Shown piece after piece: positions 35,981 to 43,030 of a DNA stretch of 45,878 nucleotides. A program made the position numbers and the translations under genes. Source of the DNA: Opitutaceae bacterium (lineage in GTDB: Bacteria; Verrucomicrobiota; Verrucomicrobiia; Opitutales; Opitutaceae). The notes below the pieces were generated by a model, which saw nothing but the letters and a program-made list of their open reading frames with translations, had not been told where the DNA came from and did not search any database. The stretch lies in assembly GCA_027485815.1 (NCBI GenBank), contig JAIXQE010000157.1, positions 1 to 45,878 of the forward strand, written 5' to 3'. Every line of letters starts with the position of its first letter. Within the stretch, counting starts at the first letter, position 1.

Positions 35981-37399
35981 ATGCACCCCGCCCCGCTCCG
36001 CTTCCTGAGCCTGCTGTTCCTCGTCCTGCTCGCCGCGCCGGCCCGTGGCGCCGTGCCCGCCCCAAACCTCCCCACCCGCCCGAACGTCCTCTTCATCGCG
36101 ATCGACGACCTGCGCGACTGGGTCGGCTTCCTCGGGGGGCACCCGCAGGCCCGCACGCCCAACTTCGACCGCCTCGCGCGGCTGGGCACCGCCTTCACCC
36201 GCGCCTACTGCGCCTCCCCCTCGTGCAACCCTTCCCGCGCCGCCCTGATGTCCGGCCTGCGCCCCTCCACCTCGGGCGTCTACGACAACGGCATCGACTT
36301 CCGGCCCCTGATCGCCCCGGAACTCGCGCTGCCGCACCTTTTCCGGCAGGCCGGCTACTTCGTCCACGGCGCCGGCAAGATCTACCACGAGTCCTACCGC
36401 CGCCCCGCCGAATGGGAACAGTACCTGGAGAAGGAACGTTCCTACCCGCCGGTGCCGGCGGGCCGCAGCGACGGCGTGGGCGGGATCAAGTTCGCCCCGC
36501 TCGACTGCCGGGATGAGGAAATCCCCGACTGGGGCATCGCCGACTACGCCATCGCGTCCCTCGCGCGCCCGCACGACCGGCCCTTCTTCCTGGCCGTGGG
36601 CTTCCACAAGCCGCACATGCCGTGGAACGTCCCGCGGAAGTGGTTCGACCTCTTCCCGCTCGACCAGATCCAGCTGCCCTCGACGCGCGCGGACGACCTC
36701 GCCGACGTCCCGCCCGCCGGGTTGCGGATGGCCGGGGCCGAGCGCGACCACCGCGCGATCCGCGAGTCCGGCCGCTGGCGCGAGGCCGTGCAGGCCTACC
36801 TCGCCACCATCGCGTACTGCGACATGAACCTCGGGCGCGTCCTCGACGCCCTCGAGCGCTCGCCGCACCGCGACCGCACGATCGTCTGCCTCTGGAGCGA
36901 TCACGGCTGGCACCTCGGGGAGAAGGAGCACTGGCGCAAGTTCGCGCTCTGGGAGGAGGCCACGCGGGCGCCGCTGCTCTGGGTCGTGCCCGGCCTGACC
37001 CGCCCCGGCGCGCGCTGCGACCGGCCGGTCGACTTCATGGGGATCTATCCGACGCTCGCCGAACTCTGCGGGCTGCCGCTGCCCGCGCACGTCGAGGGCG
37101 TCAGCCTGCTGCCGCTGCTGCGCGATCCCGCCGCGCCGTGGGACCGCCCCGCCCTCACCAACTACCGCTTCGGCAACCACGCCGTCCGCACCGCCGGTTG
37201 GCGCTACATCCGCTACGCGGACGGCGGGGAGGAACTCTACGACGAGACCGCCGATCCCCGCGAATGGACGAACCTCGCCGCGCGGCCCGAGTTCGCCGCG
37301 CGCAAGGCGGAGCTCGCCGCCCACCTGCCCCGCGTGAACGTCCCCTCGCCCCCGGAAAAGGGCGCCGGCAGCAACCGGAAGGACGCGCGCCAACGCTGA
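35981..37399 (+). CDS. Exported sulfatase, iduronate-2-sulfatase-like
   Basis: A 472-residue exported sulfatase. It has a signal peptide (LRFLSLLFLVLLAAPARGA), then PNVLFIAIDDLRDWVGFLGG with metal-binding Asp42/43 and the formylglycine motif C-N-P-S-R with Cys82 (ASPSCNPSRAALMSG). VYDNGIDFRPL and CLWSDHGWHLGEKEHWRKFA are typical of the iduronate-2-sulfatase subfamily, and the rest (VDFMGIYPTLAELCGLPLP) matches as well. It would remove 2-O-sulfate from uronic acid residues of glycosaminoglycan-like polymers, but the exact substrate is inference. The length matches the family. It follows the HAD gene in the same direction and converges with the PaaK-like gene. Confidence 0.93.
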   Translation: MHPAPLRFLSLLFLVLLAAPARGAVPAPNLPTRPNVLFIAIDDLRDWVGFLGGHPQARTPNFDRLARLGTAFTRAYCASPSCNPSRAALMSGLRPSTSGVYDNGIDFRPLIAPELALPHLFRQAGYFVHGAGKIYHESYRRPAEWEQYLEKERSYPPVPAGRSDGVGGIKFAPLDCRDEEIPDWGIADYAIASLARPHDRPFFLAVGFHKPHMPWNVPRKWFDLFPLDQIQLPSTRADDLADVPPAGLRMAGAERDHRAIRESGRWREAVQAYLATIAYCDMNLGRVLDALERSPHRDRTIVCLWSDHGWHLGEKEHWRKFALWEEATRAPLLWVVPGLTRPGARCDRPVDFMGIYPTLAELCGLPLPAHVEGVSLLPLLRDPAAPWDRPALTNYRFGNHAVRTAGWRYIRYADGGEELYDETADPREWTNLAARPEFAARKAELAAHLPRVNVPSPPEKGAGSNRKDARQR

Positions 37400-37422
37400 C
37401 CCATCCTCGCGCCGCCGGCCGC

Positions 37423-38682
37423 TCAGCGCGCCAGCGGGCGCAGGAGGGCGAACTTCCCGCTCGCCGCCGGCGCGAGGGTGCGGCGGCGGAACGCCCGCAC
37501 GCGGGCGCCGCCGCCCAGCAGGGCCGCCAGCGCCGCCTCCACCGCGCCGTGCTCCGCGGTCGCATCGGCCACGTAGTGGAAATCCCACCGCGCCTCGCCG
37601 GTCTGCACCAGCGAGTAGTGCCAGCAGGTGAACGCTGCCGGCAGCACCGCGTCCACGTCCGCCGGCGACACCAGCGACCCATCGGCGCGGAAGTGGAGAT
37701 TGCCCTCGCGGCCCAGCAGCCGGAACCCCGTCGGGAAGCGCTGCACGATGTCGCCCGTGTGGTAGCGCAGCAACGGCATCGCCTCCCGGTCGCGCGTGGT
37801 GACGTGGATCTGGAAGACCTCGGGCAGCCCCGGGCGCCACGGCACCAGCTCAATGAAGGCGTTCGCGTCGATGACCTGCGAATCGTCCCGGAAGGCCTCG
37901 CCGACGAAGAGGTAGCCCGCCTCCGTTGATCCGTAGAGATCGACCTGCGGCGCGGGAAACACCTCGGCAATCCGCTGCCCGTGCTGCCGGCTCGCCTTGC
38001 CATAGGTGAGGATCACCGCCCGCAGGCTCGGCACGCTCACTCCGCGGCGGAGCGCCGCCCGGGCCAGCAGCGAAAGGTAGACCGGCTCGCCCTCGAGGAC
38101 CTCGGGCCGCGTCGCCTGCAATTCGCGCACGATGCGGTCCCACTCGCCCTCCGGGAAGGCGAACGGATCGCTCGAAAGGTTCAGGTACACGGTCCCGTCG
38201 AAATACCGGTGCGGGAACGGGTGGTCCTCGTACGGGCAGAGGTTGCTCGAGCAGCCCACGGGGGCGAGGACGCACTTGCGGTAGGGCCGGCCGGCAAACT
38301 CCCGCAGGATCGGGGATGCGGCGTACGCCCGCGCGGTCTGCGCGTTCCACCAGCCCTCCTCCATGATCACGGTCATCGGCGACTGCGTCGTGCCGCCCGT
38401 GCTCTCGTACTCGTAACGCCGCTGCTGCAGGCCCCGCTCGATCTCCGCGTAATCGCGGAAGAACGCCTGATGCCCCCGCCGCACGATCTCCCCCTTCGAC
38501 AGCACCGGAATCTCCCGGAAGCAGGCCCACGCGAGCGGTTCCGGGTGCAGCGGGAAACGTTCCCCGTACAACGGGCTCCGCGCGTAGATCCGCCGCACCT
38601 CCGCCTCAAGCGCCGCGGGGACGCACCCCTCCGCCGCGGCGCCGAGGGCCGCGGGCGAGTTGGCGAACTGGGGAGCGTGCAT
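37423..38682 (-). CDS. PaaK-like adenylate-forming enzyme (F390-synthetase-related)
   Basis: A 419-residue adenylate-forming protein related to phenylacetate-CoA ligase, CapK and the F390-synthetase-related group. The AMP-binding motifs are visible: YEYESTGGTTQSPMTVI (P-loop), VDLYGSTEAGYLFVGEA, and MPLLRYHTGDIVQRF. It resembles FadD-like ligases only distantly and is shorter than typical acyl-CoA ligases. The carboxylate substrate and acceptor are unknown. It has a consensus TTGACA promoter (38691-38719) that overlaps the stop of the NUDIX gene upstream, so it is probably transcribed on its own. Confidence 0.85.
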   Translation of the reverse strand: MHAPQFANSPAALGAAAEGCVPAALEAEVRRIYARSPLYGERFPLHPEPLAWACFREIPVLSKGEIVRRGHQAFFRDYAEIERGLQQRRYEYESTGGTTQSPMTVIMEEGWWNAQTARAYAASPILREFAGRPYRKCVLAPVGCSSNLCPYEDHPFPHRYFDGTVYLNLSSDPFAFPEGEWDRIVRELQATRPEVLEGEPVYLSLLARAALRRGVSVPSLRAVILTYGKASRQHGQRIAEVFPAPQVDLYGSTEAGYLFVGEAFRDDSQVIDANAFIELVPWRPGLPEVFQIHVTTRDREAMPLLRYHTGDIVQRFPTGFRLLGREGNLHFRADGSLVSPADVDAVLPAAFTCWHYSLVQTGEARWDFHYVADATAEHGAVEAALAALLGGGARVRAFRRRTLAPAASGKFALLRPLAR

Positions 38683-38690
38683 CGCGGTGG

Positions 38691-38719
38691 CAGCAAACGG
38701 CCGGCCCGGGCCTTGTCAA
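38691..38719 (-). promoter_or_regulatory. Putative promoter of the PaaK-like gene
   Basis: Minus strand TTGACA (38719-38714, perfect consensus -35), 17 nt, TTGCTG (38696-38691), then 8 nt to the ATG at 38682. The -35 overlaps the stop codon region of the upstream NUDIX gene. Confidence 0.55.
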
Positions 38720-39288
38720 ACGGCCGCCGCCCCGCCCCCGCGCCGGAACGCGCGGTACAACATCAGGGCGTTCAGCACCAGCGCGTGCGTGATGCCGCCG
38801 GTCTCCGCCAGGCGCAGGACCTCGGCCTCCGGCCGCGTCTCCACCGCCAATTCCTCGTCGGGATCCCACTCAAGGTCGTGCGCCGGCGCCGCGGCCTCGA
38901 TCAGCACGAAGTGAGAGCGGTTCGACTGGATCGCGGGATTAGGGTGCACGCTGCCGAGGAGGTGCGCCGTGCCGCCCGCATAGCCCGTCTCCTCCCGCAG
39001 TTCGCGCCGCGCGGTGGCGACCGCGTCCTCCCCCGGATCCATCATGCCGCCGGGAATCTCCAACGAAAACCCGTCGATCCCGAAGCGGAACTGCCGCACC
39101 AGCACGATCCTCGCGTCGGGCGTCACCGCCACCACGTTCACCCAGTCCGGCGGCCGCACCACGATGAACTCGCGCTCCGTCCCGCGCCCGGGATGCCGGT
39201 AGCGCACGCCGTGCACGTCGAAGATCCGCGTGGTGAGGCGGACCTCGTGACCTAGTCGCTGCCAGCGGGCGGGGCCGGGGGAACTCAT
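38716..39288 (-). CDS. NUDIX hydrolase (ADP-ribose pyrophosphatase type)
   Basis: A 190-residue NUDIX protein. The NUDIX box fits G-x5-E-x7-REUxEExGU: it starts GGMMDPGEDA and ends ARRELREETG. The upstream VNVVAVTPDARIVLVRQFR with FSLEIPGG is the ADP-ribose/ADP-sugar pyrophosphatase pattern, so hydrolysis of ADP-ribose-like substrates is likely. The ATG at 39288 is directly preceded by six T residues and a GGGAGG sequence that lie in the 3' arm of the LysM gene terminator; thus the ribosome binding site is inside that hairpin. The C-terminus is Gly/Ala-rich. The gene is otherwise unlinked to its neighbours by function. Confidence 0.92.
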   Translation of the reverse strand: MSSPGPARWQRLGHEVRLTTRIFDVHGVRYRHPGRGTEREFIVVRPPDWVNVVAVTPDARIVLVRQFRFGIDGFSLEIPGGMMDPGEDAVATARRELREETGYAGGTAHLLGSVHPNPAIQSNRSHFVLIEAAAPAHDLEWDPDEELAVETRPEAEVLRLAETGGITHALVLNALMLYRAFRRGGGAAAV

Positions 39289-39320
39289 AAAAAAGCCTCC
39301 CGGCGCGGGGCGCGGGAGGC
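39289..39320 (-). terminator. Intrinsic terminator after the LysM gene, ending at the NUDIX start codon
   Basis: Minus strand GCCTCCCG, 10-nt GC-rich loop, CGGGAGGC, then TTTTTT, which is immediately followed by the ATG of the NUDIX gene (39288). It is the clearest Rho-independent terminator in the window. The 3' arm includes GGGAGG at a proper Shine-Dalgarno distance from that ATG. Confidence 0.85.
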
Positions 39321-39343
39321 GGTAAAGGGAAAAGCGTAGGTGC

Positions 39344-39868
39344 TTACTTCTTCGCCGGCACCTTGAGCTTCTGGCCGACGGAAAGCTTGTTCCAGTTCAC
39401 GCCGGGGTTGACCGCCTGCAGGTCCTGGATCGAGACGCCGAGGGTGCGGGCGATCTTGGTGCCGCCGTCGCCGGCCTTCACGAGGTACTCGCCGGGGCCC
39501 GCGGTGGCGGGGCCGGACTTCTTGCCCGCCTTGTCCGCCACGACCACGGGCTTCTTCATCGCGTCCTCGATCTTGGTGATCGAGGTCTGGAACTCCCCGA
39601 GCTTGCCGCCCACCGCGTTGAAGGCCTCCTGCGTCGAACGCGTGAGATCGCGCACGTCCTTCGCCGCCTTGTCGGCCGCCGCGGCGGCGCTGCTCACCTG
39701 CGACTCCATCGCGTCGACCTTGTCGACGCGCGGCTGGTGTTCCGCAACCCCGCGGTTGGCCTTCGAGGCCTGCGCCAGGGCGATGCCGCCGAGGACCACG
39801 CCGACGAGTCCGACGAGGATCCCGGCGATCGGGAGCATGTTGTTGTTTTCGCGAGAGATCGTGTCCAT
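39344..39868 (-). CDS. Membrane-anchored LysM-domain protein
   Basis: A 174-residue protein. One transmembrane segment is at residues ~11-32 (LPIAGILVGLVGVVLGGIAL). Residues ~40-100 form an alpha-helical, coiled-coil-like stretch rich in Ala/Lys. A C-terminal LysM domain follows (~125-170; EYLVKAGDGGTKIARTLGV, VSIQDLQAVNPGVNWNKLSV, KLKVPAKK), which usually binds peptidoglycan. The predicted topology puts LysM outside the inner membrane. An in-frame TTG lies 11 codons upstream (39901), but the ATG gives the more usual N-terminus. The gene ends 23 nt before a strong terminator. Confidence 0.87.
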   Translation of the reverse strand: MDTISRENNNMLPIAGILVGLVGVVLGGIALAQASKANRGVAEHQPRVDKVDAMESQVSSAAAAADKAAKDVRDLTRSTQEAFNAVGGKLGEFQTSITKIEDAMKKPVVVADKAGKKSGPATAGPGEYLVKAGDGGTKIARTLGVSIQDLQAVNPGVNWNKLSVGQKLKVPAKK

Positions 39869-39998
39869 GGAGGAGAGAGGAAAAGACGACTCCAAGTCCA
39901 ACCGCCCCGCGACGCAAGCCGAGAAGTGCCGGGGCGGGCGGCGCCCGGGAGGCCGCGCCCGGCCGGCGGGACCGGCAGCGGCGGACTGTTCGTGGTCG

Positions 39999-40784
39999 TT
40001 ACTTGTTCTCGCGCAAATACTCCCAGATCATCAGGGCGGCGGCGACGGAGACGTTCAGGGACTCGACGCAACCGCTCCCGGGCAGGGTGACGCGCTGCGA
40101 GCAGGCAGCCGCGGTCGCGGGGGAGAGGCCGTGTTCCTCATTGCCGAGGACGACGGCCCGGACGCTTCGCGACGGCCCGCGGGCTCCCGGCCGCAGGGCG
40201 CCGCCCCGCGTGGCCGCGCCGATCACCTCACCGCCGGCGGCCCGGAGTTGGCCGATGAGGCCCGGCAGATCGGAGGTCCGCCAGAGCGCCACGTGCTCGA
40301 AGCCGCCCTCGGCCACGCGATGCGCGGCGTCGTTGGGCTGCGCGGCGGCAGCGTCACCCGCGAGCACCAGGTGCGGAACGCCCAGGAACGCGGCCGTGCG
40401 GGTGATCGCGCCCAGGTTGTGCGCGTTGCCGATGCCCTCGAGCAGCAGCACGCGGGCGCCCTCGCGCGTCCAACCCGCGACGACCTCCGCGGTCACGGGG
40501 CGCACGGCGGGCGGCGTGACCACCGCCACGATGCCGCCGTGGTGGACGGACCCGGCGATGCGCTCGAGTTCGTCGCCGCCGACCTGCCGGTAGATGCGCT
40601 TCGCCTGCGCCAGCACGCGGCAGAGGACGCCGACCTTCCGCCCGGTGGCGGCGTCGAAGTACAACCGCTGGAACGACCCGGGATCCCGCTGGAAGCGCGC
40701 GCGCACGGCCGCGAGGCCGCACAGGTGGAGTTCCCCCGCGGCGGACGCGGGCGAGCGGGCGAAGGCGGAAGGCGCGGACGGCAT
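39999..40784 (-). CDS. SpoU/TrmH-family RNA 2'-O-methyltransferase
   Basis: A 261-residue SPOUT methyltransferase with an N-terminal substrate-binding domain (LCGLAAVRARFQRDPGSFQ, YRQVGGDELERIAGSVHHGG). The catalytic domain has VLLLEGIGNAHNLGAITRTA (motif 1 Asn/Arg), VRAVVLGNEEHGLSPAT (motif 2) and VTLPGSGCVESLNVSVAAAL (motif 3), all intact. It probably methylates a ribose 2'-OH in rRNA or tRNA. An alternative GTG start at 40793 overlaps the RlmM-like gene stop; ATG 40784 is used here. It is translationally coupled to, or a near neighbour of, the RlmM-like gene, so two RNA methyltransferases form an operon. Confidence 0.9.
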   Translation of the reverse strand: MPSAPSAFARSPASAAGELHLCGLAAVRARFQRDPGSFQRLYFDAATGRKVGVLCRVLAQAKRIYRQVGGDELERIAGSVHHGGIVAVVTPPAVRPVTAEVVAGWTREGARVLLLEGIGNAHNLGAITRTAAFLGVPHLVLAGDAAAAQPNDAAHRVAEGGFEHVALWRTSDLPGLIGQLRAAGGEVIGAATRGGALRPGARGPSRSVRAVVLGNEEHGLSPATAAACSQRVTLPGSGCVESLNVSVAAALMIWEYLRENK

Positions 40785-40789
40785 CGCGC

Positions 40790-41842
40790 TCACGCTGAGG
40801 GGGCGGCGGGCGCAGGCGCAAGGCCGGCGACGGTGCCCACCACCGTGAACTCCTCGCGATCGTGGAACAGGTGCACCACCCGCGCCCCCGGCGCATACCG
40901 CGTGAGCGGCGACTCCGGCGCGGCCAGCTCGCGCCGCAAGCGGATCGGGTCGACGCGCCCGAACTTCAGGTTGACGACGAAGCGCCGGCACCACCCGCGC
41001 GCGAGCCACGGCGTGACGAGGTCCGCGAGCACGTGATGCGGCTCCTCGACCAGGTCGCAGAACAGCCAGTCGAAGGTCTCGCCGGCGGCGGGGTGGAACC
41101 GGAAGGCGTCCTCCCGCCGGTGGTCGATGTCCGGGTGGCCGAGGGCGCCGCCCTTGAGCGGGCCATTGTCGACCGCGATCACGCGGGCCCCGCGGCGCGC
41201 CGCGCTGTAGCTCCAGCCACCCGGCGCGGCCCCAAGGTCAACCACCCGTTCGCCGGGCAGCGGTTCCACCCCGAGCACCACGTAGGCCTCCTCCACCTTC
41301 AGGTAGGAGCGGGAAGGCGCGAGGGGATCATCCGCCATCCGGCGGGGGCCGGCCACCACCGCTTCCCGCGCGACCCACAGGCGGCCGAAATCCGTGAAAT
41401 GGACGAACAGTCCGCGCGCGCGCACCGGCCCCGGCCCGCGCGGCAGCTCCGCGCCCGCGAGCCGGGCGACGCGCGCGACCCGCCGCCGCACCTGCTCGGC
41501 GCAAGCCGCCTCCACCGCGCTGATCCGCCGCCCGAGGCCCACCAGCTCCGCCGGTCCCTGCCACACCGCGGGCCAGGGCGCGTCGATCCGCTCCCCGCGC
41601 AGCCCATCGAGGAAGAAATCCCCGACCGCCCCCGCCAGCGCGTTCACGGTGTCCCCCTTCACCTCCCGCGGGGCCAGCAGCGCCAGGTGGGCGAAGGAGG
41701 GGAGCGCCCCTTCCGCCACGCCGGGCCACGCCGCCTCGACGCGCACCCAACCTGGCCCCTGCTCCCGCACCAGGCCGCCGTGCCGCTCGGCGACCTCGCG
41801 GGCGAGCAGCGCCTCGTATCCAGCCTGGCAGGTCAGCAGCAT
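40790..41842 (-). CDS. rlmM: RlmM-like 23S rRNA ribose methyltransferase (FtsJ type)
   Basis: A 350-residue RlmM/FtsJ-type enzyme; E. coli RlmM methylates the ribose of C2498 in 23S rRNA. It has a THUMP-like N-terminal part (LLTCQAGYEALLAREVAERH; ARGLFVHFTDFGRLWVAREA) and a Rossmann methyltransferase with ERVVDLGAAPGGWSYSAARR, VIAVDNGPLKGG, WLFCDLVEEPHHVLADLV and VVNLKFG. The K-D-K-E catalytic pattern of FtsJ enzymes appears intact (Lys in the SRSYLKVEEAY segment, Asp in FCDLVEE, Lys in NLKFG, Glu near the end). Its stop overlaps or abuts the SpoU gene start. Confidence 0.87.
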   Translation of the reverse strand: MLLTCQAGYEALLAREVAERHGGLVREQGPGWVRVEAAWPGVAEGALPSFAHLALLAPREVKGDTVNALAGAVGDFFLDGLRGERIDAPWPAVWQGPAELVGLGRRISAVEAACAEQVRRRVARVARLAGAELPRGPGPVRARGLFVHFTDFGRLWVAREAVVAGPRRMADDPLAPSRSYLKVEEAYVVLGVEPLPGERVVDLGAAPGGWSYSAARRGARVIAVDNGPLKGGALGHPDIDHRREDAFRFHPAAGETFDWLFCDLVEEPHHVLADLVTPWLARGWCRRFVVNLKFGRVDPIRLRRELAAPESPLTRYAPGARVVHLFHDREEFTVVGTVAGLAPAPAAPSA

Positions 41843-41900
41843 CCCTTGGACCCTGCCGTGGCCTCCGGCCGCGGCGATCCCAAAAGCGGCCGGCGAGCGC

Positions 41901-42932
41901 TCACGGGGTCCGCGGCACCACCCCGATGCCGGGCCGGTCCCGCAGGGTGATCCGCCCGTCGGTGAACCCCACGCCGTCGAAGCAGTCGTTCGCGATCAGC
42001 AGCGCCCCGTCGAGGTCCGCCCAATCCACCAGCGGCGAGAGCTGCGCCGCGGCCGACACCGCGCACGAGGTCTCGGTCATGCAGCCGAGCATCACCTTCA
42101 GCCCGAGGGCGCGCGCCACGGTGATCATCCGCCGCGCCTCCCCCAGGCCCGTGCACTTCATCAGCTTGATGTTGATGCCGTCGAACACGCCCCGGAGCCC
42201 GGGCACGTCCGCCAGCCGTTGCACGCTCTCGTCCGCATAAAGCGGCAGCGGGCTCCGCTCCCGCAGCCACGCCGTGTCCGCCAACTGCTCCCGGCCCATC
42301 GGCTGCTCGACGAATTCCACCCCGCGTTCCGCCAGCCACGTGATCCGCCGCAGCGCGTCCTCCCGGTCCCGCCACCCCTGGTTCGCATCGACCGTCAGCG
42401 GTACGGCCGTCTCGGCGCGCAGGGTCTCGATCATCGCCTGGTCGGTCGGCCAGTCGCGGCCCAGCTTGACCTTGAGGATGCGGTAGGCGGCCGCCTCGCG
42501 GACCTTCGCCCGCACGACCTCGGGCGCATCGATCCCGATGGTGAAGGAGGTGAGCGGCGCCCGTGCCGGATTGATGCCCCAGAGGCGGTGCAGCGGCTGG
42601 CCCCAACGCCGGCCGATCCAGTCGTGCAACGCGATGTCGACCGCCGCCTTGGCCGCCGCGTGGCCCGGCGCGAGGGCGTCGAGCGCCGGCAGGATGTCCT
42701 CGGTCTGGAACGGATCCGGCACCGCGGCCAACCACGGCGCGGCCTGCCGGAGGAAGGCGTCGACGGACGCCTGCGTCTCGCCGAGGTGGGGCGGCATCGA
42801 GGCCTCGCCGTAGCCGGTCACGCCCTCGTGCTCCAACTCGACCAGCATCGCCGGGGTCGAGGTGCGGGTGCTGCCGGCCAGGCCGAACGCGTGCCGGAGC
42901 TGGAGGGTGTACGGGCGGTGGCGCAGGATCAT
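41901..42932 (-). CDS. Dipeptide epimerase (enolase superfamily, L-Ala-D/L-Glu type)
   Basis: A 343-residue enolase-superfamily epimerase of the L-Ala-D/L-Glu (YcjG/YkfB) type, which recycles murein peptides or related dipeptides. The catalytic Lys is in YRILKVKLGRDWPT (K-x-K) and the second Lys in FDGINIKLMKCTGLGEA. Metal ligands are Asp/Asn in LTVDANQGWRDRE, Glu in VEFVEQPMGRE and Asp in LYADESVQRLAD. The dipeptide-site segment is VMLGCMTETSCAVSAAAQL. KCTG replaces the usual KCGG in this position. The start is the ATG at 42932, with a promoter at 42943-42971. It is divergent from the Nramp-like transporter. Confidence 0.91.
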   Translation of the reverse strand: MILRHRPYTLQLRHAFGLAGSTRTSTPAMLVELEHEGVTGYGEASMPPHLGETQASVDAFLRQAAPWLAAVPDPFQTEDILPALDALAPGHAAAKAAVDIALHDWIGRRWGQPLHRLWGINPARAPLTSFTIGIDAPEVVRAKVREAAAYRILKVKLGRDWPTDQAMIETLRAETAVPLTVDANQGWRDREDALRRITWLAERGVEFVEQPMGREQLADTAWLRERSPLPLYADESVQRLADVPGLRGVFDGINIKLMKCTGLGEARRMITVARALGLKVMLGCMTETSCAVSAAAQLSPLVDWADLDGALLIANDCFDGVGFTDGRITLRDRPGIGVVPRTP

Positions 42933-42942
42933 CCGGAGCCGG

Positions 42943-42971
42943 AGTGCAACCACGGCGGGACCGCACGCCAA
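42943..42971 (-). promoter_or_regulatory. Putative promoter of the dipeptide epimerase gene
   Basis: Minus strand TTGGCG (42971-42966), 17 nt, TGCACT (42948-42943), then 10 nt to the ATG at 42932. It lies in the 98-bp divergent region that also holds a perfect 14-bp palindrome. Confidence 0.45.
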
Positions 42972-42998
42972 GCCCGGATCGCGCACTGCGGTCTGGCT

Positions 42999-43012
42999 CC
43001 CGGCGCGCCGGG
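42999..43012. promoter_or_regulatory. Perfect 14-bp palindrome in the epimerase/Nramp divergent region
   Basis: CCCGGCGCGCCGGG is perfectly self-complementary. It sits 18 bp before the Nramp-like GTG start and 28 bp upstream of the epimerase -35, so it could be an operator or a transcript hairpin. GC-rich chance palindromes are common here, so confidence is low. Confidence 0.3.
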
Positions 43013-43030
43013 CTGCCTGACTCGCCCCGC

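Noticed and set aside
42944-43030. Upstream part of the Nramp-like frame (from 42944) as coding
   Set aside because: It covers the epimerase promoter and the palindrome and translates to Arg/Pro/Ser-rich text without a membrane segment; the family sequence begins just after GTG 43031.
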